A stretch of DNA of 64,000 bases. It comes from Odontocerum albicorne (lineage: Eukaryota; Arthropoda; Insecta; Trichoptera; Odontoceridae). A program made the translations under genes and the position numbers. The notes beneath the pieces are model-generated. The model saw only the letters and a list, made by a program, of their open reading frames with translations. It ran no database searches and was not told the DNA's origin. The stretch spans positions 49,083,011 through 49,147,010 of the forward strand of contig OX463842.1 in the NCBI GenBank assembly GCA_949825065.1, written 5' to 3'. Positions 42,736-52,712 of the stretch are shown piece by piece; positions within the stretch are counted from its first letter, which is position 1, and each line of letters begins with the position of its first letter.

Positions 42736-43579
42736 TCTGTTTTTTCGATAACCATCGTAAATTATATTTCAAGACTAACAAAAAGAATTTTACAATGTAA
42801 GCCAAAAGAAAGAAAGGAAAAAAAATAAAAATCTATGACTACAATTACTTCAGAACTATTTCCTTATCGATTCCCATAAAAAAGTATGTTTCTGAAACGT
42901 TGCTATACTTTATCAAAGTATGAAGTCGGTTCTGTTGGCCGGTGAATACTCGTAGAAGACGCCTTTCCCTGTGGTGGGCTGGAACTATATAAACATGATT
43001 GTATGGTCCGGAAACTTTGGTCCTGATCGTTTAGCAAATTAGACCCACAACTTTTCCTTTCCATAACCTTAAGCATAACGACCGATAAGTTGCAAAGGAA
43101 ATATTATTTCGGTTTCGAATTGCTTTGAGAAACTTTCGAGTCATAAAAATGAACACATATTCCAGTTGATTTATTCAATATTTACTGTATAAACTAATTA
43201 AATTATTGGAAAACTCCTGCTTCAGGCATGTTTATCAAATACATGTTAAGGAAAATCATTCAAGTTTGTTGATTTTGTATAAACATACAATCTGTAATTA
43301 CAAACCAATACTGAAATTACTGTTTTGTTAATAGTTTTTAATACAGAAATCAAACTATCAGTGATTTGTATTATAACTCAAATATGAGTCTTCCAGTTTC
43401 AATCAGATATCCTTCGTTCTAATCTATATTTATAAAGAAAAATACTAAAAAAAACATTTTTTTTTAAATATTCTTTATTCCTTACTCCCATATGATTAAC
43501 ATCTTAATTCCTATTTTTCTAGAGATTTATATCTTTAATTAAAATATTTGTTAATTTTTCACATATATTTTTCTATACA
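42736..43579. other. Spacer, nothing recognised
   Basis: 42900-43040 is slightly GC-richer without a readable motif. Confidence 0.4.
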
Positions 43580-43583
43580 TTAA

Positions 43584-43855
43584 CCCTTTTAATCTCAGCA
43601 TATTTTGCATAAAATGTGCAAAAAACTCCCAAGCATTGGTTGGCAAAAAAACAGTAGTTTATATTTTATTTTTTATCTCAGTTAATTTTTAAACCCAAAT
43701 TTTTTTGTGGAGACCTCCCTGTTGAGTGTTAAATAATAAGTTATGTATATTTAAAATAATAAGTTATATAAAAAAAAAATATGTATATTTTATTCAACAT
43801 AAAAACTTGTATGAAAACTTTGAGGCCGATGATCGACCCCGTGGGATTAAAAAGG
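43584..43855. mobile_element. piggyBac-type MITE, TTAA duplication
   Basis: A 272-bp element between TTAA sites (43580-43583, 43856-43859). The ends are CCCTTTTAATCTCAGC and, reverse-complemented, CCTTTTTAATCCCACG (13 of 16 match). TTAA targets and CCCT-type ends are the piggyBac signature. There is no transposase. Confidence 0.65.
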
Positions 43856-43859
43856 TTAA

Positions 43860-44480
43860 GACCCGAATTCATAGTCTGACCTTAACTTTTTTGTTTACTA
43901 AAAAAATTAGTTTTTAAAGTAAAATTTCGCCTTATTTGACTAAGCTGCCTTAAATAAGGGCAGCACGTAGTTTCATTACCTCACTATAGTTCGGAGCGTA
44001 TGAGATTCGATTTCCAATACGAATCACGAAATTGTAAGGCTAGAATTTAGTATTCATTAAAATCAAATAATTATATTAATATATGATAAAAATATGTACA
44101 ATTGGTGGCTAAAAATCTTCGGTTCAAATAGACCAGGATGTTGCCAACACTTAGGTTATGTAATATTTCCAAAAGGTAAAATGTAATCGTTACACAAAAA
44201 TTTGAGGAACATCTTTCTCCAATATTTTAAGGTGTTGCTAGAAATGATAAATATTCCTCAGTTTAAACAAATAACCCAATCAGATTATGGAAAAGAATGG
44301 AGGGAAAATTTATTTCTTGCTGTGAGATTACTTCGTTTAATACGCCATCTTTTTATCGTTCCAATAAGTTGTTCGCTTTTTTATGTTTTATCTTCAGCAT
44401 AAATTTAACGCGAATTTCAGACATGAAAATAAATGAGATGTATCCTTCATTCCTTAACTCGTTTAGGCATATTCAAAATG
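43860..44480. other. Spacer, nothing recognised
   Basis: No features supported. Confidence 0.4.
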
Positions 44481-44524
44481 ACAGACTTAAGAATTATCCA
44501 TTTTGCCGCGCACCCCCACTCCAC

Positions 44525-44539
44525 TTTTCCCGCCAAAAA
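44525..44539. promoter_or_regulatory. E2F-like site
   Basis: TTTTCCCGCCAAAAA matches the classical E2F/DP site (TTTSSCGC, here TTTGGCGGGAA on the minus strand). Just 3' of it stands AAAATGGCGGAAAATTT. It sits in a small GC-raised patch (44490-44600). An ATG frame (MAENFISVTCQ) begins in that second motif and runs 23 codons with a CAG|GTGGAT donor-like site. There is no evidence for a gene beyond this. Confidence 0.3.
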
Positions 44540-44959
44540 TGTTAAAATGGCGGAAAATTTTATAAGCGTCACCTGTCAGGTGGATTACGGAGCTCGCAAA
44601 AGTGAAACAAAGGGATGAAAATTTAATTGGGTTAATGCGAATTTGATATCGGGGCTTTATAAAGTAAATGACATGACAATACAACGTTTTCATCAAAAGT
44701 AAAAAGAAAATTGTTTATTTAATAACAAGCGTTTTATCGACATTTTTCCAAGAAAGGAAAATAAAATTTAAACTGATTAGTGTCAAAACAATTATTGGCT
44801 ATTTTCTTGGATTAACAATTTGTAATTCCGGGTATTTTTAAAATTTTCCATATTCACAATACATAATGTAAAATGATCATCAATTTATCTTTCATTTCAG
44901 GCCAAAAATATTTTTATTTTTTGAGCTCAGAATTTTGCTATCTGAAAGCACTGTGCGTT

Positions 44960-45205
44960 CCACGAATCAAGACTTCTTCGGCGCTATAGCAAGTGCCACG
45001 TGCACTGCTCCTAATAGTAGATACAGAGAGTTGATCCACCACGTAACATTCCCCATTTTGAGATTGTTCTTGGTTCTCGCAAATCCTGTACATAACCTGT
45101 TTAGATATTTCCAGATTATGTAGGGCAGTTTAGATACAGGTGGCAATCCTTCTACAAGCAAAATACACCTTTTAGTACCCGACGTTTCTTTCCACTCGTT
45201 CATCC
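44960..45205 (-). pseudogene. LINE polyprotein scrap
   Basis: The minus strand reads GTKRCILLVEGLPPVSKLPY then IIWKYLNRLCTGFARTKNNL. The block W-x-x-LNRLRTG-x-x-R-x-x-x-x-L is typical for the region between reverse transcriptase and the C-terminal zinc-finger-like part of Jockey/CR1-type LINEs. Only about 60 residues are readable. Confidence 0.5.
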
Positions 45206-45465
45206 TAACAATAAAAGGTGGTTATTCATAGGATTGCTTTAATGGAAAGGCATATATAACGATTTCATAACAATGTATAAGTCCTCCATTTTACGGTCAT
45301 ATAGAAATACTACACTTGGAAAGACCTATGAAGAAGTGATTTTATTTTTTGAATCACAATTTTCATATATTTATTTGTCCTAAATACTGAAAATGCTCTG
45401 CTGAAACAATACTGACTTAATGTTTTTTACTTGAACTGAACTATTATTATGATAAAAAAATAAGT
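45206..45465. other. Spacer, nothing recognised
   Basis: AT-rich, no content. Confidence 0.4.
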
Positions 45466-45469
45466 ATAT

Positions 45470-45665
45470 TGTAATAAATTTTTATCAAACACTGTTTATT
45501 CCACTTTGTTGTGACGGTACAAACCTACCGGTTTCAAGGCTTTCACCTCATCTTCAGGGGAGCGCAAACAAGATGTCACAAAAAAGTGGAATAAACAGTG
45601 TTTGATAAAAATAAATTACAATGTCTTTAAACCTCCACAACGTTAATGCCCTAACTATGAACAAA
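45470..45665. mobile_element. PLE family-1 foldback, right arm shortened
   Basis: A reversed family-1 tail (TATCAAACACTGTTTATTCC to GGGGAGCGCAAACAAG, 45485-45572) is followed at once by the distal half of a sense tail (TGTCACAAAAAAGTGG to GTTAATGCCCTAACTATG). The sense arm lacks the CTGAAGA...GAAA part, so only one hammerhead-like core (minus strand, 45524-45561) remains. Confidence 0.75.
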
Positions 45666-47095
45666 ATAAGTTTATCTTGAAGGAGACCAGTGGTTTCATT
45701 TGTTAAGACTATATCTATAGAGATTACACTTCCTATTATTTTTGTTTTCTCAATATACATGTGTACATATGGTATGTGCATACTTAAACGGGTACCCGTG
45801 GGTTTCTCATTTTTTCATATCAAGGATTTGTATGTAATCTATGCATCTCATATGACTTGGTCAATTATTATCTCTGATAATATCTGGAATAAATTTATTA
45901 ATTATTTTTAATCATAATGTTTTATTTTAGCTAGCAATGTTATCAATTTGACGTAATGTTATTTAGATTCACTGAAACACAGTTATTATCACTGAAAAAC
46001 TTACACATTTATTATTCACTGACATGTACATTGACTGTATCAAAAATCAACTCTAATGCCTTTTTCCAAGTTTTTTCAATGGTCCTTGTAAATTTTACCC
46101 GTATCAAACTTACAGTATTTGTAACTAAAATCAGAACAAATATAGGCACGCTGCTAAGTCTCAATTAAAATAAATTAATCCAAATAAAATATATTTATCA
46201 AGACTGATATTTTTGGTTATTCATAATTGATTTGTTTGTTCTAATCGTTTCGTACCACATAACATTTCTAAATTCATCATTTTTAGACTAGTTTTGAAGG
46301 CTTATCCTCTTTTTTTTCAAGGTATAATGTAAACTAAAATTAAGAGAGAATTGTCTCACGAACTAGTCGACTTGTATCACATAAGAAGCAAAAAAAGGAG
46401 AAATGTTATTTTAATATGATGCAACAAGTAAATTTATGTTTTTTATTGTTAGAAAAATCGTTTTTAATTAATTTCCATCGTTAACTCTCAGAGTCCAAGT
46501 CTCCGCGTCATACATAAATATAACGAAAACATAAAAGTATATTTATAACTAGAATTTGGTTATGACATTTTGTTTGAAATGATTAATGACTCAATTATAA
46601 ACATTTATTGAAAATATTGAACATTTGAAAAACTTTCGATTTTATTTTACATAATGTTTTGTGCAGCTCCTAGTAGCAAAATAGGTCACATACTTGTGAC
46701 ATCGGTTAGAGCAAAACAAGTAAGTAACAAAACAAGATTATTGAAAAAAAAAACGTTTTGCGGTAATTCGGTTTCAAGAGTGGAAAAACTATAAAATGTT
46801 GGGTTTACTTTTGTAGTTTGCGTGTTTCATACTTTTTTCAAAGAAAAAGGTAATAAATCATTACTAAAAAGTATTTAATTACAATCAATGCTGAAATCCC
46901 TGATAAATAAAAACATTATTTTTCTCAAAATATTCCTCGTCTCTAACTTCTACACTATTCCCATCCATAGACTTATTTTCCTTTAGATTTAAATTGAGTT
47001 TATTTAACTTAAATATTAAATTTATGTACTAAGCTCAAGGTACCGTTAATGATACCGATATCATATTAACTTTGAAACCAAAATGCTTGTTGATT
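45666..47095. other. Spacer; one segment recurs at 49.95 kb
   Basis: 46581-46639 (GATTAATGACTCAATTATAA, ACATTTATTGAAAATATTGA, ACATTTGAAAAAC) recurs at 49952-50010. The rest has no recognised content. Confidence 0.45.
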
Positions 47096-47097
47096 GA

Positions 47098-47262
47098 GCT
47101 GAAATTCTTCAGTGTATTTACATGAAAAAGTTAAAATAAAATAAAAGCTGCTTATTTTAAAATTTGTATTCATCACTGTTTTATTTGAGTTCACTGCTGG
47201 TTTCAAAGACTTTTATCTTCTTCGTCAGGTGAAGATAAACTAATATAAATGGTGAAACAAAA
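47098..47262 (-). mobile_element. PLE-type tail, family 2
   Basis: On the plus strand: GCTGAAATTCTTCAGTGTAT, TTACATGAAAAAGTTAAAAT, AAAGCTGCTTATTTT, then TCACTGTTTTATTTGAGTTC and the reversed hammerhead-like core. The copy at 49.83-49.95 kb is nearly identical up to the core. No coding sequence is attached. Confidence 0.6.
47190..47233 (-). ncRNA. Hammerhead ribozyme-like, intact core
   Basis: 44 nt on the minus strand: stem I TTCAC, core CTGACGA (exact CUGANGA), stem-loop II of 17 nt (AAGA pairing TCTT around TAAAAG), GAAA, the minimal stem III/cleavage part CCAGCA, and stem I partner GTGAA. The copies at 25.8 and 49.9 kb have CCGGTA in the stem III position, where ACCGGT forms the short stem; here CCAGCA weakens it. 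Hammerheads with such a short stem III are described in Penelope-like elements and are thought to act as dimers. Cleavage by this copy is an inference. Confidence 0.55.
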
Positions 47263-47429
47263 TTTAAAATGTTTTTAAAACATAAACATGACACCACAAA
47301 GAAAATAAATATAAGATTTAAGAAAATAAAACTTTTTATGAATATTTAATAACAATGCATTACATTTACCCCCGCGACACTTGTATATACCTCCTATCTT
47401 GAAGCTTTTTTCAGACAAAATGAAGATTC
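47263..47429. other. Short spacer
   Basis: Nothing recognised. Confidence 0.4.
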
Positions 47430-47431
47430 CT

Positions 47432-47535
47432 CCGTTTGAAGAGAGCCTCGAGATAGGAGATAGAAACACGTTTTGAAATTAATGGAATAAAAAAGTAATT
47501 CATTGTTAAATAAAGTTAAATCAAAAACCTTTTGT
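47432..47535 (+). mobile_element. PLE-type tail, family 3
   Basis: TTTGAAGAGAGCCTCGAGAT, AGGAGATAGAAACACGTTTT, GAAATTAATGGAATAAAAAA match the tail at 14.57 kb; the core C is changed (TTGAAGA). It lies about 170 bp from the reversed family-2 tail. Confidence 0.5.
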
Positions 47536-48019
47536 ACACCTTTAGTGACTTTGTTTGTAACATAATGCGTGTCTATTTTGAGTACTTCATCCACGAATTA
47601 TAATTTAATCCACTGATTATAGTGCTTCGGCTCAGTCATAACGAGCTAATTGTGTTTTGCTTTGGAAAACTTTTTTTCCACCAGCGAAGCCATTAATTTG
47701 TTTATTGTTTTTCTCATATATATTTATGAACGTAACTGCATTTTAAATCACTGGTAATTGGTTTCCATTAATGGTCTTTAAATGGAACAGCTATTATCAA
47801 AGCTTAAAAAAATTGCAATAATGCAAATAAACATGTTGTTTTTTCGTGTTGTGCATTAATTGTTTTATAATTAAGAATAACCTTTTACTCTCGAAAATTT
47901 ATCTAACACGTATATTGTGAAAACAACTTCACTTCAATTGCGCGATATGATTCCATATATCCACTTTCAAACATCTTAGAAAACCTTTCGACAATTTTGA
48001 TGATTCTAAATTGTCGAAT
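47536..48019. other. Spacer, nothing recognised
   Basis: No features supported. Confidence 0.4.
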
Positions 48020-48021
48020 TA

Positions 48022-48117
48022 TTAACAATTTATCATAGGTTTCGGCTTTAACTTTATGGAACTCCATACTGGAAAATTTTAAAATGAATTACTTTGTTAT
48101 TACATTAATTTCTTAAA
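48022..48117 (-). mobile_element. PLE-type tail, family 3, distal part
   Basis: Reversed: GAAATTAATGTAATAACAAA, GTAATTCATTTTAAAATT, then ATGGAGTTCCATAAAGTTAA. The first part matches the end of the 47.43-kb copy; the second matches 32545-32612. Confidence 0.45.
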
Positions 48118-48118
48118 T

Positions 48119-48200
48119 CAGGCCTGCACAACGTATGGCCAGCGGATCGCATGCGGCTCACCACCACCCATTCTGCGGCCCGCGAAGCCTTTTTTTATTC
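48119..48200 (+). mobile_element. hAT-type element end
   Basis: CAGGCCTGCACAACGTATGG, CCAGCGGATCGCATGCGGCT and TTCTGCGGCCCGCGAAGCC form the GGCC/GCGG-rich terminal region found in several hAT families. The other end was not found, and the DNA after 48200 has no readable transposase (a 91-codon minus frame at 48326-48601 has no motif). Confidence 0.45.
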
Positions 48201-48775
48201 CGTTATTTTTAGGTTTTATAATACGATTATTATGGATAGAATATACAAAAAATAAATTATTTTATTTACTATAAAAAAATGTTAATTTTGTAGTTATAAT
48301 TACAATTAATAATATTGTAATCAAATTATAATGTAATAAACAAAATATTATCTATTTTTTTCCTATCCTGTTTTCTTGTAGTCTGCAGCAGCTTTCCTAA
48401 TAGTACAATAATATGGCCCTCATCCCTAATTGATTTGTGGAGGGCTACCTTCAAAACATTGTTACATGGAAGCGTTGTTCCACTTAATACAAATCTATGT
48501 TTATTGCCGCTATAATTATGTGTTTTACAATTACGTAAGTGTACTTTGCTAAATTTGGTAATATTATATTTAGAAATATACATACATATACTGAATTTCA
48601 ATACACATATTAGAATTTAACAATTTCAAACGATGACTTTGTTATTATTACTACTTCTTTTTTGTTAGTTGAAGATCAAATTTTGTATTTTTGTGAATAG
48701 TTTGAAGTACTCATATTAACTTGTGATAGATATATACATTTGTATATAAAGGACACTGTTGTGCCGTAAATTAAA
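48201..48775. other. Spacer, possibly interior of the hAT-type element
   Basis: The frame KYNITKFSKVHLRNCKTHNY on the minus strand is unassigned. Confidence 0.3.
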
Positions 48776-48779
48776 TAAA

Positions 48780-48855
48780 TATATAAAATAAAAACGTTTC
48801 TACCTTCTATTCCAAGCATCTCTTCAGGTGAAACTAAAATCTACCTTGAGAATAT
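48780..48855 (-). mobile_element. PLE-type tail with CTGAAGA core
   Basis: Minus strand: TTTCACCTGAAGAGATGCTT, GGAATAGAAGGTAGAAACG, then an A/T tail. It has the same CTGAAGAGA...GAAAC layout as family 3 with a different linker. Confidence 0.4.
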
Positions 48856-48939
48856 TCAACAATAATGAACAACTTATGCACAATAAATATTTAGGTTTTC
48901 ACAGTCAATTTTACAAATTTTCCTCCTCCTGCCAAAATT

Positions 48940-49260
48940 TCAAGGAATATGCATACTGGTACATATATACCATTACGTTGTTTTCCTGCTGGGATAGAGA
49001 GAGATAGGATAGAGCGCCAGACTTTCCTATCTTGACATACAATTTTGTAACTTTCACACCTATACACCTTCCCACATAGCTACCACAAACCATGTTTGAG
49101 TGCTCTTCAACATCTTACTCAACACTTCAGTCATAAGTTAACATTCATTCCTAATCACTTCCTTCTGTTTTCTATCATATATTACCACACTATGTATTCC
49201 TCTAAGTGCACACATTTCTACAGCATTTGATCAATTATTTTCAATATTTTCCACGTTCAA
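48940..49260 (-). mobile_element. Degraded LINE 3' coding remnant
   Basis: The minus strand shows CIGVKVTKLYVKIGKSGALS followed by YLSLSQQENNV, aligning with EEAIDICRDRKVWFSVLSAYPDRK in the 56.2-kb copy. Plus-strand blocks (GATAGAGAGAGATAGGATAG, CTTTCCTATCTTGACATA) match the 0.8- and 56.2-kb copies. Confidence 0.6.
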
Positions 49261-49594
49261 ATGAAGTAAAACGTGAAGATCAAACGTGTCTAAGAGTTTT
49301 CACGGTAGACGCAATGAAAATTCGCGAGAATCTAATCTAATATAGTTCCCTGGATAATTAACAAACACAATTAAATGAAGTTCTACTTGTCTAAGTACTA
49401 AAACTTCTAAACTCTTCTTTAATTCTTGTTATTTCCATTCTAAAGTACTCTCATTATAAATTAGTATATAAAATACACATCTCAAGGAGTTTTCCTCTTG
49501 CCGATGTATAAATTTAAGATGAAAGGTTGTTGTTAGTTTTGAATTGATATATTTAATAACTTTATTTCTATTTGTTTTAATCTAACTTCTGGTC
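49261..49594. other. Spacer, nothing recognised
   Basis: No features supported. Confidence 0.4.
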
Positions 49595-49828
49595 AAATAT
49601 AAATAAATAAATATAGGTTTATTGACAGCAACATAGTATGTACAAAATATATTTAAATAACACTTCTAAAACACATAAATTGCAGATAATACATTAAATA
49701 CAGAAGCTATCAAAAGGTCTGGGCTCATCTAATAACATCCCCTCGGCCAAGATACACCCCCTAATATAGGGCGAACCCAGCCACGGGGACTCCAGATGTT
49801 TTTCAGCCCACACCCTTGAACACTCGAG
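49595..49828 (-). mobile_element. 5'-truncated LINE 3' end
   Basis: On the minus strand a short frame (CSRVWAEKHLESPWLGSPYI, RGCILAEGMLLDEPRPFDS) leads to a 3' UTR and an A/T-rich end at 49595-49620 (AAATAAATAAATATAGG on the plus strand). The layout is that of a short LINE insertion; the clade is not established. Confidence 0.5.
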
Positions 49829-50010
49829 CTGAAATTCTTCAGTGTATTTACATGAAAAAGTTAAAATAAAATAAAAGCTGCTTATTTTTTAAATTTGTAT
49901 TTATCACTGTTTTATTTGAGTTCACTACCGGTTTCAAAGACTTTTATATTTGATTAATGACTCAACTATGAACATTTATTGAAAATATTGAACATTTGAA
50001 AAACCTTCAT
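49829..50010 (-). mobile_element. PLE family-2 tail joined to a permuted segment
   Basis: 49829-49948 copies 47098-47215 (including CTACCGGTTTC of the core, but cut before CTGANGA). 49952-50010 then copies 46581-46639. At the first locus these two segments lie in the opposite order, about 450 bp apart. Confidence 0.65.
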
Positions 50011-51250
50011 AAAAAATAATTTGAAAATCAGAATATCTAAATACCATTTTATTTTTGTTCCTTAATAAAGCTTTGTGCATTGCACTTATTTGAAGTATAA
50101 TATTCAAACAAACAGTAGTTTAATTCAATTTTAGTGCGTCATATCAAGAAATGGCTTTTAGTTTAGTTTCGCTAACTTGTCGCATATGCTCCGTTCCTAA
50201 GTACCCTCACCTTATGGAGAAGTCACAGGTGTTTCCTAACAGTTAACTAGGCACAGGTAAACACAAGGCTAATTCCTAACATCTGCCTTGTACAGGCTTT
50301 GCTGCCTTACTTTGCCATTTACATTGCCTGCCACCCTAATACCTCTGAATAATTATGTACCAACTTGTGCTGAAAGGAAAAGTGAGAAACTAAGTCCTTT
50401 TCCGGAGGATATAAATGGATAAAAGTTGTTCGAATAACATTTGATATATTATTGTGAACAACGACAACGGAAAGTTCTTTTGGAGTTAAAGGGTACGGAA
50501 ATTTCAAAGGTTTAAAATACAGTTATTCCCCTTGCAGTTAAGATTAGTTCTTATTAAATACTGTACGAGTGTATTGTTATACATTAAAACCTATCGGACT
50601 ATTTACCATATGGAAATTTCTTCCAAAGAATCAGAAAACTGTTAATAAATTTTGAGGGAAAACCAAGAAGGGGCCCTTTTTCTGGATTCCATCTGGAATT
50701 GAATGCGAACACAAGTTGCCGTATATACCATTTTCCTGTCGAGTTTGACAGAGACAGATCATCAAATTTTACAATCACGGCATCATTCCTCGATCTTTTC
50801 AACATTCATAAACCTTCACATATATATCTTTCTGTTTCTTTTACTTCTTACTTTTCCTTCTTTCAAAATTTCATTTACTTGCTTAAACCACACTTTTATC
50901 GGTCATTTTTTAATTGAATTCAACTTATGCTTGCGTTCCAAATAAGTTTAGTTAGTATAACGTCACTCATCCGTCCAAGCTGTGCAAACCGCATCAACGA
51001 GCTTTATTTCATCCTACTTAAAACATAACAATTCACCTTTCTTTATCAAAAATGTATTATTCAACAAACTCCGTGACCTATTTGGTAGATCGCTTAATTT
51101 CCGAGGGCCAAATAAATGCAACAGAATAAGTACACTAAGAATGTGTGGCCTTTCGATATATCACAGAATAAGAAATATCTTTATTCACGTTGAATGTAAT
51201 GTACTCGTATGAGCTTTATGTTGTACTCGTACTACGCTATCATTACATAT
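50011..51250. other. Spacer with weak LINE and tRNA-like scraps
   Basis: 50810-50900 (C/T-rich, TTCTTTCAAAATTTCATTTACTTG) resembles part of the 59.8-kb LINE remnant. 51065-51110 (CTCCGTGACCTATTTGGTAG) resembles a SINE head. Other parts are unassigned. Confidence 0.35.
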
Positions 51251-51251
51251 A

Positions 51252-51455
51252 TCTCTACCTGGCGGGCTTATTGCTATGTGCCAATCTCTTCCAAGCAACC
51301 AGAAATATGTTTACTATACCTGAAGCGAAAATCTAAATAGATATCATTTGTTTTTAAAACATGGGTTCCAACAGGAATCGATCCCGCAGATCGCTGGTTG
51401 AAAATTAGGCGTTTTATCAACTAGGTCACAAAGGGCGTCAATCGTTGATATTAAA
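51252..51455 (-). mobile_element. SINE, near full length
   Basis: The plus strand carries the reversed tail (CCTGGCGGGCTTATTGC, CAATCTCTTCCAAGCAACC), body (TGAAGCGAAAATCTA), B box (GGAATCGATCCCGC) and A box region (CAACTAGGTCACAAAG). Confidence 0.75.
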
Positions 51456-51829
51456 ATAGTATATTTAATATATTTATATTGCTAAATATTTCAGCAAAAC
51501 TTTGATCAATGTTTACTCTAAAAATGGACAAATGTAACAATTTCGTGATTAAGTGTAATTTGAATACGAAACACGTTCAGGCTATAAAAAAGGACATTTC
51601 TGAAGTATGTTAAATAATCCAGAAATTATGAGTTTGTGTCTAACGACGGATCCTTGTCGCAGGACTTTATGGCGGAGAATCTCAATAGGAATGATTACTA
51701 TGAGACTCGATAGAATAAAATTTTTACTGCTTCATTTATTTTATTCCCTAACATTTTATCATGCAGCATTAATTTGTATGACGCTACATGACTAAATTAT
51801 ATATTTATTTTATTCGTATCGTCATCGTT
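51456..51829. other. Spacer, nothing recognised
   Basis: A 62-codon frame at 51607 has no domain. Confidence 0.4.
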
Positions 51830-52145
51830 GCTGGGTTTCGTAGTAGTTGATCCCCTTGTCATTCTAACGTCAATTCAGTTGGAGTACAAAGCTGTTTTGT
51901 TTCTTTCTTCTTTTTAATTCCTCTTTTAAGTGAGTAGTCGTTGCACACCAGCAAATTCACCAGTCACAACGGTTTACTGGATCCGATGGCACACATAAAG
52001 TGAAACAACCGGAGCGCATAGTCATGTTTATCCCCACCCCCCTTTTTAAAGGATATATATTTGACAGATGTTAAAGGTATCCTTATACCCCCAAATACGA
52101 GGCTGAAAAAATGCCTGTGTCTTTCGAAGGAGTAGTTTTTCATAT
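51830..52145 (+). mobile_element. Repeat family X, unexpanded copy
   Basis: CATCGTTGCTGGGTTTCG, ACGTCAATTCAGTTGGAGTA, GGATCCGATGGC and GTATCCTTATACCCCCAAAT, GAAAAAATGCCTGTGTCTTT follow the order of the 32.63-kb copy. Where that copy has the 30-bp array this one has a single short CGGAGCGCATAG stretch. Confidence 0.6.
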
Positions 52146-52195
52146 AAAACCTTTATAGTCAATTCAATTATTTAGGAGAAGGGACTAAAATTTAG

Positions 52196-52408
52196 TTTGT
52201 TCGAATATCCCCAACCGTTAGAAACATGTATGTCGGTACTAGTTCGAACAGGATTCAGTCTTGTTTGTGCTACCCTGAAGATGAGGTGAAAGCCTTGAAA
52301 CCGGTAGGGTTATACCGTTACAAAAAGTAGAATAAACAATGTTTGATAAAACAAATTACAATGTCTTTAAACCTCCACAACGTTAATGCCTTAACTTTAA
52401 ACAAAATA
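52196..52408 (+). mobile_element. PLE family-1 3' end
   Basis: TTCGAATATCCCCAACCG, the GTACTAGTTCGAACAGGATT block and the complete tail from CTGAAGATGAGGTG through ACCGGTAGGGTTATACCG to AATGCCTTAACTTTAAAC. It starts inside the 3' UTR (the same point as 8740) and is the only family-1 copy with the whole distal tail in simple sense orientation. Confidence 0.75.
52271..52310 (+). ncRNA. Hammerhead-like core in family-1 tail
   Basis: CTGAAGA, GAGG/CCTT stem II, GAAA and CCGGTA are all intact; the sequence is the same as at 8803 except in the stem I flank (TACC for TCCC). Confidence 0.4.
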
Positions 52409-52523
52409 TGGACTCTAAGCTTTAATACATTCTGAAGTTAGAAAAAAGATGTTTGCCATGCCACTTTTTAAGCCCTTCATATTTTCTATCCCTTACCTTT
52501 TGTGTAGCCTTAATATGATTATA

Positions 52524-52554
52524 TTAGGTCCTTACATATGAAATTGGCGTTTTG
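52524..52554 (+). repeat. Left terminal inverted repeat of mariner
   Basis: 31 bp, perfect match to the right end. This is the transposase binding site. Confidence 0.95.
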
Positions 52555-52712
52555 CCGTACTGGCAACTTTGATCTCAAATATCTTCTCTTTGGTTAAGAG
52601 TTCCAAATTCAAATTTATACAGCTATTTACTCAAGTATTTGTGTTTCGAAAATTATAATTCATTTGTTTTTTCCTCAATTGTTTTTTTTCTTTGCGTCAC
52701 TCAGTTTACAAA

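Noticed and set aside
52692..52712. An upstream start for the mariner transposase (MRHSVYK extension)
   Set aside because: The codon at 52692 is TTG; the ATG at 52713 gives the family-typical length and N-terminus.
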